5,957 bases of DNA from Bacillota bacterium (GCA_009781965.1 WQUS01000129.1:1-5957); one strand, 5' to 3'. Positions 1 through 5,729 are shown, counted from the stretch's first letter. Notes: generated by a model from the letters alone, not told the origin. Numbers and translations: made by a program.

Positions 1-100
1 AAAGTTATTAACCGTAAGCGATTTCTCGAAGAGTATGAGCGCACGGTTAATAACTTTACGGGCCGGCTTGATGCGAAAGCAGTAACGTGTGATCAGTAAC
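1..100 (+). mobile_element. MITE-like hairpin element, copy 1 (left end outside window)
   Basis: This is the right two thirds of a non-coding element found complete at 2383-2531 and 5461-5617. It matches 5517-5617 almost base for base; one difference is a single base missing in the hairpin loop. The arms at 1-15 (AAAGTTATTAACCGT) and 43-57 pair perfectly around a 27-base loop. The right end at 89-100 (GTGATCAGTAAC) has one change from the terminal repeat TGACCAGTAAC of the other copies. The left end and left target duplication lie before the window. If the usual 8-bp duplication was made, the right copy would be GCCGTTTG at 101-108, which touches the sigma-54 promoter. Confidence 0.85.
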
Positions 101-105
101 GCCGT

Positions 106-123
106 TTGGCATGGTAATTGCTT
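106..123 (+). promoter_or_regulatory. sigma-54 (-24/-12) promoter of the oxidoreductase gene
   Basis: The sequence TTGGCATGGTAATTGCTT is very close to the sigma-54 consensus TGGCACG-N4-TTGCW. GG at 108-109 and GC at 120-121 are separated by exactly ten bases, the spacing this sigma factor requires. Transcription would start near 133, giving an untranslated leader of about 60 bases before the ATG at 195. Such promoters are silent without an AAA+ activator, and one is encoded at 2593-4335. No activator-binding repeat can be seen between the element and the promoter. Any upstream activating site must lie within or beyond the element copy ending at 100. Confidence 0.82.
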
Positions 124-194
124 GATCAGTGCTAAATGGCTTAAATATTATTCTGCGGCGTAAATTTAAATTTTATATGTAGGAGGAGTGTCGC

Positions 195-2255
195 ATGACA
201 GCGACTAACGGAAATGTTTTTTACACGGCCTGCGCTCTTTGTTATCAAAGCTGCGGTTTGGAAGTGACGGTTGCGGACGGCAAAGTGGTGGGGGTGCGCG
301 GGCAAAAAACTCATCCCCTGAATAAGGGCGGCATTTGTCCCAAAGGCAATGCGCTAATCGAACAGATGTATCATCCGGAACGGCTGAAATATCCGCTGAA
401 AAAGGTAAACGGTAACTGGGAAAGAGTTTCCTGGGAGCAGGCGCTGGACGAGATTGCGGCTAAATTGCTCGACATTAAAGGCAAACACGGTCCTAGCGCC
501 AACGCGTTCTTTTGCGGTTCCCTGGGAGTGGAAAGCCTGGAGATGGTTTCCCTGACCCACCGGTTCAGGGCTGCTCTCGAATCGCCGCAGTTCTTTTCCG
601 TGGAAAGCATCTGTTACCGGATGAGAATCCGCAGCCGGCAGATTACTTTCGGGAAATATCCGGTGGAAGAAATGGATTCCCCTCTGTATGTATTATGGGG
701 GCATAATCCGGCGGCCTCTAATTATCCCCTGTTCCTTGCTATTAAGGAGAATTTGGCCCAAGGTAACAGCCGGCTGATTGTGATCGATCCCAGGCGAATT
801 CCCCTGACCGACCAAGCCGAAATGTACCTGTCTATCCGGCCCGGCACAGACGGAGCACTGGCCCTGGCCTTAATTCATGTGTTGATCAATGAAAAGCTTT
901 ATGACGCCTCATTTGTGGAGCAGTGGACCTTTGGTTTTGAACAGCTGGTACCCCATGTGCAACAATACACTCCGGAGTGGGCGGAAAAAATTACCGGTGT
1001 GCAAGCCGCTGATATCCGTACCCTGGCCCGTACTTTTGCGTCGGTTAAAGGCGCCGGTCTTTACCAAGGCACCTGCACCCAGGACCAGTCGGCTAACGGA
1101 ACCCAGACGGACCGGGCGATTGCTATTCTCCAGATCATTAGCGGCAACATTAATGTCCCCGGCGGCTGGACGATTAGTCCCAGGCTAAAACTGGCCAATA
1201 TCAATCTGCCCTGCGATGGAAAACCGCTGGGCGCGGACGAGTATCCCCTCTTTTATGAATTGTGGGGCAGAAAGAGTCAGTATGCCGTTCAGAATATGGT
1301 GCCCGAGAGTGTCCCGGATAAAATAAGGTCCCTGATTGTGGTTGGCGGCAATCCGCTGATTACCATGCCCGACTCTAACGCCCTGCAAGAGGCTTACCGG
1401 AAACTTGATCTGTTGGTTGTTTATGATATGTTTATGACGGAAACCGCTCAGGAGGCCCATTATGTTTTGCCGGCCGCCAGTCAGGTGGAGTATTCCTCCC
1501 TGGCGTATAACTACAACGTGTGCCACTGTTTGCCCTATATTATGTTGCGGGAAAAAGCCGTCGAACCTTATTATGAGAGTAAGTCCATCCTGTCCTTCTA
1601 CCGAGAACTGGCTGAAAAGTGCGGCCTGGGGGATAAATTCCACTGGCAGACCGACGAGGAACTGGTGGCCGAAGAGATCGCGCCCAGCGGGATTGATTAT
1701 GAAACCCTCTGCCAAAACAGGGGCGGCGTTTATTACCAAAAAACGGTTTACGGGGTGGATGACAAAACTTTCTTTACCCCCTCCGGTAAAATCGAAATCT
1801 ACAGCCAGGCCATCAAGGACGCCGGGTTTGACCCGCTGCCCACTTATCTGGAGCCTACTAAGAGTCCCCAGAGTCCCCTTTACAGTGAAATCGGCCAAGA
1901 GTACCCGCTGGTGCTTTCCACCGGGGTGAGAACGCTGCATTTCAACGGCAGCCAGCTGCATAATATTGCCGCTTTGCAGGCGCGGGAACCTTACCCGCTG
2001 GCCCACGTCGGGCCGGAGACGGCCGCCCGGTACGGTATCGCCCACTTGGATGATGTAATTGTTGAAACCGACCGGGGCTGGGTGAAGATGAAAGCCAATG
2101 TCACTGACCAAACAATGGAAGGCGTGGTGCTGGTGCCCCACGGCTGGCCCGGAGAAGCCAACTGCAACCGGCTGACAGATTGCCGGCTCCGGGAGCCGAT
2201 CATGGGCTATCCTCAGTATAAAGGCGCCCTTTGCAGGATCAGGAAAGCTGTTTAA
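195..2255 (+). CDS. Molybdopterin (Mo/W-bis-MGD) oxidoreductase, DMSO reductase superfamily, orphan catalytic subunit
   Basis: This 686-residue protein carries the superfamily's N-terminal [4Fe-4S] motif: Cys13, Cys16, Cys20 and Cys48 (C-x2-C-x3-C-x27-C). CPKG follows, with Lys50 at the place of the lysine that links the cluster to the pterin in formate dehydrogenase. Cys140, in the context SICYRMR, sits where the metal ligand (Sec/Cys140 in FdhF) is expected. The next residue is Tyr, not the His needed by formate dehydrogenases. The C-terminal pterin dinucleotide-binding domain runs from about residue 570 to 680 (YPLVLSTGVR, VPHGWPGEANCN). There is no Tat signal and no Fe-S or membrane partner gene in the window, so the enzyme is probably cytoplasmic. 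The ATG has AGGAGG at 181-186, eight bases upstream. It is read from the sigma-54 promoter at 106-123. The substrate is unknown. Similarity is to the broad thiosulfate/polysulfide reductase and acetylene hydratase-like branch, but Tyr17 replaces the Asp next to the second cluster cysteine of acetylene hydratase. Confidence 0.93.
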   Translation: MTATNGNVFYTACALCYQSCGLEVTVADGKVVGVRGQKTHPLNKGGICPKGNALIEQMYHPERLKYPLKKVNGNWERVSWEQALDEIAAKLLDIKGKHGPSANAFFCGSLGVESLEMVSLTHRFRAALESPQFFSVESICYRMRIRSRQITFGKYPVEEMDSPLYVLWGHNPAASNYPLFLAIKENLAQGNSRLIVIDPRRIPLTDQAEMYLSIRPGTDGALALALIHVLINEKLYDASFVEQWTFGFEQLVPHVQQYTPEWAEKITGVQAADIRTLARTFASVKGAGLYQGTCTQDQSANGTQTDRAIAILQIISGNINVPGGWTISPRLKLANINLPCDGKPLGADEYPLFYELWGRKSQYAVQNMVPESVPDKIRSLIVVGGNPLITMPDSNALQEAYRKLDLLVVYDMFMTETAQEAHYVLPAASQVEYSSLAYNYNVCHCLPYIMLREKAVEPYYESKSILSFYRELAEKCGLGDKFHWQTDEELVAEEIAPSGIDYETLCQNRGGVYYQKTVYGVDDKTFFTPSGKIEIYSQAIKDAGFDPLPTYLEPTKSPQSPLYSEIGQEYPLVLSTGVRTLHFNGSQLHNIAALQAREPYPLAHVGPETAARYGIAHLDDVIVETDRGWVKMKANVTDQTMEGVVLVPHGWPGEANCNRLTDCRLREPIMGYPQYKGALCRIRKAV

Positions 2256-2335
2256 CAAATCTGTTTTTATGGCAGGAATCCCGCCTATTGTAGTTGAATT
2301 TTCACTCAAGGAGATTTGGCGCCGGAAAATTATTG

Positions 2336-2382
2336 CCGGACCGCCCTTGCTTTTCGCAGCGCGGTCCGGTGTTTAATTTTAT
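2336..2382 (+). terminator. Probable intrinsic terminator of the oxidoreductase gene
   Basis: CCGGACCGC at 2336-2344 pairs perfectly with GCGGTCCGG at 2361-2369. The 16-base loop can add a TGC/GCA step. The tail is T-rich (TGTTTAATTTTAT), though broken by A and G. The stem lies 80 bases after the stop codon. The second mobile element copy is inserted in this tail, whose last eight bases are the duplicated target. The 80 bases between stop and stem show no coding signal. Confidence 0.65.
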
Positions 2383-2539
2383 GTTACTGGTCAGACCCAG
2401 TGTTTGTTAGTACTCATAGTGACTACGGCCCGCAAAACTATTAACCGTAAGCGATTTCTCGGAGAGCATGAGCGCACGGTTAATAGTTTTGCGGGCCGGA
2501 GGATGCTGAACAGTAACGTGTGACCAGTAACAATTTTAT
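2375..2539. repeat. 8-bp target site duplication around element copy 2
   Basis: AATTTTAT occurs at 2375-2382, immediately before the left terminal repeat, and again at 2532-2539, immediately after the right one. This is the signature of transposition with staggered cuts eight bases apart. The uninterrupted ancestral sequence would have read GTTTAATTTTATTGCGCATC. Confidence 0.88.
2383..2531 (+). mobile_element. MITE-like hairpin element, copy 2 (complete, 149 bp)
   Basis: The copy begins GTTACTGGTCA and ends TGACCAGTAAC, a perfect 11-bp terminal inverted repeat. Inside, 2427-2448 and 2476-2497 form a perfect 22-bp stem running GGCCCGCAAAAC then TATTAACCGT, with a 27-base loop containing CTC-GGA-GAG. 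Compared with copy 3, three stem positions differ and all three are changed on both arms so that pairing is kept. It is flanked on both sides by AATTTTAT. There is no open reading frame of note, so it would need a transposase supplied in trans. It lies between the terminator of the oxidoreductase gene and the start of the activator gene, 61 bases before the GTG. Confidence 0.9.
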
Positions 2540-2578
2540 TGCGCATCATTGCGAATGGAACGTTTGAAATTAGCCGGG

Positions 2579-2587
2579 AAGGTGAGG
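2579..2587 (+). promoter_or_regulatory. Ribosome binding site deciding the GTG start of the activator
   Basis: GAAGGTGAGG lies about seven bases before GTG 2593 and is the only good Shine-Dalgarno match near the 5' end of this reading frame. The earlier in-frame TTG at 2539 lies in the mobile-element target duplication and has no ribosome site. The later ATG at 2611 would cut off the AKDIM that opens the first CBS domain. Confidence 0.7.
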
Positions 2588-2592
2588 CGTCC

Positions 2593-4335
2593 GTGCAAGC
2601 AAAGGATATTATGGAGCCAATCAGTATCACCCTCAATGCCAGCAGTACTATGAGAGATGCGCTGCTGGCCTACCGCAGCACCAGGCTGACCGGCATCCCT
2701 GTGGTGGATGATGACGGGAAATTAATCGGCCTGTTTACCCGCCATAATTTGTACGATTGTTTGCTGCAGGGAATCGGCCTTGATACCGCTATCGAAAAAT
2801 ACTACTTGCGGGAAATCACGTTTTTTCAGGAAGATAAAGATTTTAATCAACCGGCCGAGTTGATTAAGTGGCTGCGCAACTCCCGGATCGGCCAAACCCC
2901 GGTTATAGATCAGGATGGCAGGCCCAGCGGCACCATTACCCAGGCTTACGCGGTGATTCATTTGCTGGATCGGATTGAATTTCTGTATGAGGAACTGTCT
3001 AATGTGTTCCAGCAGGCGCCCTGCGGGCTGGTATCCACTGATGAAAACGGGATTGTTAATTTGGTCAGCGTGTATCTGAACCGGGTTTTGCCCGAAGTCC
3101 GGGTGGGCGAGCAAATTCAGGATTTATTGCCTTATCTGCCCTTTGATGAAATTATCAATGGGGTCTGGACAGGTCCGCAGAAGGTAAAATACGCCAAAGC
3201 CACTTTAATCGTCAACGGGCTGCCGATTATTCACAACGGTAAAACCAAAGGAGCAATTCTAATTTTGCAGGACGCCGCGGAAATTGAAGCGGCTAAACAT
3301 TATATTAAATATGAAGATAATACCCGGGGAGCTGCCTTGGTTAATCAACTGAAACGTGATGACGAACTGTTTAAACTGAATGGCACCAAGTATACTATGG
3401 AATGTATGATTGGCAACAGCGCCGGAATTCAGGCAATTAAAAAGCAAGCCCTGCAGGCTGCCGCCAGCTCTTCCACGGTCCTGATTTACGGTGAAAGCGG
3501 CACCGGCAAGGAACTTCTGGCCCAGGCTATTCACAACGCCAGCGGCCGTTTTAAGCGCCCCTTTGTGAAAGTGAATTGCGTGGCGATTCCCACCGAGCTG
3601 GCCGAAGCGGAGTTGTTTGGTTACGAGGGAGGCGCCTTCACCGGAGCCCTCAGGCATGGCAAACCGGGTAAATTTGAACTGGCCGACGGGGGAACCATCT
3701 TTTTGGATGAAATCGGCGATATGCCTTTACCGGTGCAGAGCAAATTGCTGCGGGCGATTCAGGAGAAAGAAATAGAGCGGGTAGGCGGCGTCAGGACAAA
3801 GAAAGTTGATGTGCGCATCCTGGCGGCGACTAACAGGAATCTTTATCAGCTGCAAAAAGAAGGCCGTTTCCGGGAAGATCTTTATTACCGGTTAAAAGTT
3901 TTAACCATTACTATTCCTCCTTTGCGTGAACATCGCGAAGACATGGCTTTGCTGTTGGATTATTTCTTGCGCAAATGCCAAAAGGAATCCGGGAAAGGAA
4001 TTAAAGGCGTCACAGAGGAAGTAAATAACTTTTTCCATACCTATCAGTGGCCGGGCAATATCAGGGAAATGGAAAACCTGATCGAACGGGCCGTGATTTA
4101 TTGCCATCAGGATTTGATTCAAATGGACGATCTGGGCATAGATTCCTGGGGGCAGAATCAGCATTACAATTACAGTCAGAGTGCCGGGCTTGCTTTAGCG
4201 GAGGCAGCCAAGGAAGCGGAAAAGGAAACCATCTCCAAAGCGCTTAAGATTACGGGCGGCAACAAGTCCAAGGCAGCCAAACTATTGGGCATCAGCAGAA
4301 CTACTTTGTATGAGAAATTGAGGAGCGCCAAGTGA
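2593..4335 (+). CDS. Sigma-54-dependent transcriptional activator with CBS pair, PAS, AAA+ and Fis-type HTH
   Basis: Read from GTG 2593 the protein has 580 residues. Two CBS motifs occupy about 1-60 and 64-124; such pairs bind adenine nucleotides in other proteins. A PAS-like sensor follows at about 130-230, then a short linker. The AAA+ domain has Walker A GESGTGKE (300-307), the sigma-54-contacting loop GAFTGA (347-352), Walker B GGTIFLDE (366-373), the arginine-finger segment FREDLYYRL (426-434) and the sensor II motif WPGNIRE (486-492). The C-terminal helix-turn-helix lies at about 555-576 (AAKLLGISRTTLYEKL). All catalytic motifs are intact, so it should remodel sigma-54 RNA polymerase. 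There is no phosphoreceiver domain, which suggests direct sensing of a small ligand or energy state. It probably activates the promoter at 106-123, because it is the adjacent activator and that promoter needs one; this is inferred. No convincing sigma-A promoter is visible between the mobile element and the start codon. Confidence 0.93.
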   Translation: MQAKDIMEPISITLNASSTMRDALLAYRSTRLTGIPVVDDDGKLIGLFTRHNLYDCLLQGIGLDTAIEKYYLREITFFQEDKDFNQPAELIKWLRNSRIGQTPVIDQDGRPSGTITQAYAVIHLLDRIEFLYEELSNVFQQAPCGLVSTDENGIVNLVSVYLNRVLPEVRVGEQIQDLLPYLPFDEIINGVWTGPQKVKYAKATLIVNGLPIIHNGKTKGAILILQDAAEIEAAKHYIKYEDNTRGAALVNQLKRDDELFKLNGTKYTMECMIGNSAGIQAIKKQALQAAASSSTVLIYGESGTGKELLAQAIHNASGRFKRPFVKVNCVAIPTELAEAELFGYEGGAFTGALRHGKPGKFELADGGTIFLDEIGDMPLPVQSKLLRAIQEKEIERVGGVRTKKVDVRILAATNRNLYQLQKEGRFREDLYYRLKVLTITIPPLREHREDMALLLDYFLRKCQKESGKGIKGVTEEVNNFFHTYQWPGNIREMENLIERAVIYCHQDLIQMDDLGIDSWGQNQHYNYSQSAGLALAEAAKEAEKETISKALKITGGNKSKAAKLLGISRTTLYEKLRSAK

Positions 4336-4394
4336 GGGTCAAATAACGAGAACCAAAAGAAATTTTTTCTATGGCAGGCAAACAATTAAAAATA

Positions 4395-4403
4395 TGCTAT
4401 AAA
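4395..4403 (+). promoter_or_regulatory. Possible extended -10 promoter for the zinc-ribbon gene
   Basis: TGCTATAAA is an extended -10 (TGn then TATAAA) in an AT-rich part of the intergenic region. The -35 position 17 bases upstream (CAGGCA, 4375-4380) is poor, as is common for extended -10 promoters. Transcription would start near 4410, about 97 bases before the ATG. No GC-rich terminator separates it from the activator gene, so read-through is also possible. Confidence 0.4.
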
Positions 4404-4420
4404 TAGATAAAGAGTCTGAG

Positions 4421-4450
4421 TTTTTGTTAACATTGATTTTGTTAACATTT
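4421..4450 (+). repeat. Tandem direct repeat with GTTAAC cores, possible operator
   Basis: Two near-identical units stand side by side: TTTTTGTTAACATT at 4421-4434 and GATTTTGTTAACATTT at 4435-4450. Each is centred on the palindrome GTTAAC, at 4426-4431 and 4441-4446, a spacing of 15 bases. The pair falls in the predicted leader of the zinc-ribbon gene, where a bound protein could block transcription. No known regulator is assigned. Confidence 0.45.
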
Positions 4451-4506
4451 ATCGGCATACACTTAGGCGATTGGCCGGAAGTCCGAAATAAAAGGGGGAT
4501 ATTGTC

Positions 4507-5382
4507 ATGGCGATTGCGCTGATACCGATCCTGGTGACGATGACCATTATCTTGGCCGTGCCGGTTTTAATTGGTGTTTATGTGTATCAAGACGCCACGC
4601 AGCGCGGAATGAATGCGGCGTTATGGACTTTAATCGCGATGTTGGCGCCGGTTCTGATCGGCTTGATCATTTATTTGTTGGTGCGGGGCAATTATTCGGC
4701 CTTAAAGTGTTCTGTCTGCGCCACTCCGGTTAAGGAACAGTATGTTATTTGTCCCAAGTGTGGTACGAAGCTGCGTGAGTTCTGCGCAAATTGCGGGGAG
4801 CCGCTCGAGGCTGATTGGACGGTTTGCCCTAAATGCGCCTCCTCTTTGCCGGAGCGTCATGATCAATATACGCCTCCGCTGAGGAAAAAAGATACTGCTT
4901 TAGGCAAGGTCATTGTGTTCCTTGTCTTAGCTTCGTTGGTGTTGTTGGTGTTGTCAGGAGTGTTCAGTTATAACACTTTTAGCGGGACAACGACTGGCTC
5001 CAGCACATCATTCAGCATAGAAGATTATCAGGGGCAGCCGGAAGTGATGGCCTGGATCAATAAATGCAACGAGGATAAATCCAAGCTATACGCCCTGCGA
5101 TATCAGGCCGGACGCGGCTTACAAAAAGCTACGTACTATTTAATTTACCGGCCGTTGGGAAACAGAATGGATTCATTTGGTAGTGGTAATGGTTCGGGAT
5201 TGTTTGGCTCCAATATTGAGGTGCAGATATACGAAAGTCCCGGACAGACCGCTGCAGGAGATGAGTTAATCGGCGTCTCTAACTTTGGCAAAAAATATGT
5301 GGAGCTAAAGCTGTCCGTCAACGGCCAGAAGAAGGATTGCGAAATCACCGATGTGAAGTATAACCCTGTTCCATTTGATTGA
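4507..5382 (+). CDS. Membrane-anchored double zinc-ribbon protein, function unknown
   Basis: This is a 291-residue protein. Two hydrophobic helices at about 3-27 and 37-60 flank a short loop with YQDATQRGMNAALW, a motif pattern common in small Bacillota membrane proteins. Eight cysteines in four CxxC knuckles follow (68/71, 82/85, 93/96, 107/110), making two zinc ribbons of the double-zinc-ribbon type. A third helix lies at about 133-154. The remaining residues, from about 155, form a Ser/Gly/Thr-rich linker and a soluble domain I do not recognise. If the ribbons are cytoplasmic, the C-terminal domain is outside the cell. The ATG has AAGGGGGA seven bases upstream. It may have its own promoter near 4395. 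Nothing in the sequence ties it to the oxidoreductase, so the role is open: a scaffold or an envelope sensor are both possible. Confidence 0.85.
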   Translation: MAIALIPILVTMTIILAVPVLIGVYVYQDATQRGMNAALWTLIAMLAPVLIGLIIYLLVRGNYSALKCSVCATPVKEQYVICPKCGTKLREFCANCGEPLEADWTVCPKCASSLPERHDQYTPPLRKKDTALGKVIVFLVLASLVLLVLSGVFSYNTFSGTTTGSSTSFSIEDYQGQPEVMAWINKCNEDKSKLYALRYQAGRGLQKATYYLIYRPLGNRMDSFGSGNGSGLFGSNIEVQIYESPGQTAAGDELIGVSNFGKKYVELKLSVNGQKKDCEITDVKYNPVPFD

Positions 5383-5452
5383 TTGGCACACCAAAGAGCA
5401 TTTCCGGCCGGGACCGGTAAAAATCTATATCAGCTGCAAAAAGAAGGGTGTT

Positions 5453-5625
5453 TCCGAGAAGTTACTGGTCAGACCCTGTGTTTGTTAGTACCCGTAGCCC
5501 CGTAGCCCAGGCCCGTAAAGTTATTAACCGTAAGCGATTTCTCGCAAGAGTATGAGCGCACGGTTAATAACTTTACGGGCCGGCTCGATGCGAAAGCAGT
5601 AACGTGTGACCAGTAACTCCGAGAA
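5453..5625. repeat. 8-bp target site duplication around element copy 3
   Basis: TCCGAGAA is present at 5453-5460 and at 5618-5625, exactly abutting both ends of the element. The same eight bases, with one difference (TCCGGGAA), occur once in the intact activator gene at the matching codons (Phe-Arg-Glu). The duplication is therefore independently confirmed by the homologous uninterrupted site. Confidence 0.92.
5461..5617 (+). mobile_element. MITE-like hairpin element, copy 3 (complete, 157 bp)
   Basis: The copy has the same 11-bp terminal repeats as copy 2 (GTTACTGGTCA and TGACCAGTAAC). The 22-bp stem pairs 5510-5531 with 5560-5581. The loop tip reads CTC-GCAA-GAG, which as RNA would be a GNRA-type tetraloop on a three-pair stem. 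The left part is eight bases longer than in copy 2 and contains a duplicated CGTAGCCC. It has no coding capacity. It is inserted in the activator gene remnant, between the two copies of TCCGAGAA. Confidence 0.9.
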
Positions 5626-5655
5626 AACATTTATTGTCGGCTAAAACAATTTGCG

Positions 5656-5684
5656 TTGCATAATGCAATTTGCTTGGTTATAAT
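5656..5684 (+). promoter_or_regulatory. Sigma-A promoter of the predicted antisense RNA
   Basis: A perfect -10 TATAAT at 5679-5684 stands 17 bases after a weak -35 TTGCAT at 5656-5661. Transcription should start near 5691, at the foot of a strong 5' stem-loop. The -35 lies in the palindrome TTGCAT-A-ATGCAA (5656-5668). The promoter drives transcription toward the minus-strand toxin gene. Confidence 0.6.
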
Positions 5685-5721
5685 ATATAAAAGGACTGAC
5701 GTGGTGTCAACACGTCAGTCC
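5685..5721 (-). terminator. Minus-strand intrinsic terminator of the toxin transcript
   Basis: On the minus strand GGACTGACGTG (5721-5711) pairs perfectly with CACGTCAGTCC (5703-5693) around a seven-base loop, and is followed by TTTTATATATT. This is a good terminator. It would give a toxin mRNA of about 240 bases from a start near 5924. On the other strand the same stem forms the 5' end of the antisense RNA, so the two RNAs are complementary over the whole stem. Confidence 0.6.
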
Positions 5722-5729
5722 GGCAGGTT

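Larger units (their letters stand above)
5398..5650 (+). pseudogene. Remnant of a sigma-54 activator gene, split by element copy 3
   Basis: Bases 5426-5460 match the intact activator gene at 31 of 35 positions by eye, around the shared TATCAGCTGCAAAAAGAAGG. The translation gives NLYQLQKEGCFRE, against NLYQLQKEGRFRE in the intact protein. After the element, 5618-5650 continues the same gene: FRENIYCRLK against FREDLYYRLK. Weaker similarity reaches back to about 5398 with a one-base insertion that shifts the frame (RILAATN region). Only about 90 bases of gene survive, equivalent to residues 408-436 of the intact activator, just after Walker B. It encodes no working protein. It may come from a lost second activator gene or from a local duplication. 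Confidence 0.8.

Noticed and set aside
195..2255. Calling the oxidoreductase formate dehydrogenase or acetylene hydratase
   Set aside because: His after Cys140 (formate dehydrogenase) and Asp after the second cluster Cys (acetylene hydratase) are both replaced by Tyr.
2262..2276. Shared TATGGCAGG after a T-run at 2262-2276 and 4365-4378, both soon after stop codons
   Set aside because: The match is short, lies in AT-rich DNA, lacks any extended similarity or a convincing shared hairpin, and could easily be chance.
1185..2309. Long open frame (374 codons) on the minus strand across the oxidoreductase gene
   Set aside because: It lies wholly opposite a well-supported gene with intact family motifs, has no ribosome site, and its translation shows no recognisable domain. 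It is a mirror effect of codon bias.
2318..2336. Sigma-54-like GG...GC pairs before the activator gene
   Set aside because: The GG to GC spacing is 9 or 15 bases rather than 10 and the flanks do not match TGGCAC or TTGC. The bases also form part of the terminator stem.
2539..2592. TTG at 2539 as the start of the activator
   Set aside because: The codon overlaps the 8-bp target duplication made by the element, has no ribosome site, and adds 18 residues ahead of a CBS domain that normally begins near its AKDIM segment. GTG 2593 has a good ribosome site.
5384..5402. TTGGCACACC...GC as a second sigma-54 promoter
   Set aside because: The -24 half is good, but the GC pair is one base too far and the -12 half reads AGAGC instead of TTGC.
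1..5617. Three similar palindromic repeats as a CRISPR array
   Set aside because: The copies are kilobases apart, about 150 bp long, and bounded by terminal inverted repeats and target duplications. There are no spacers of regular size and no cas genes.
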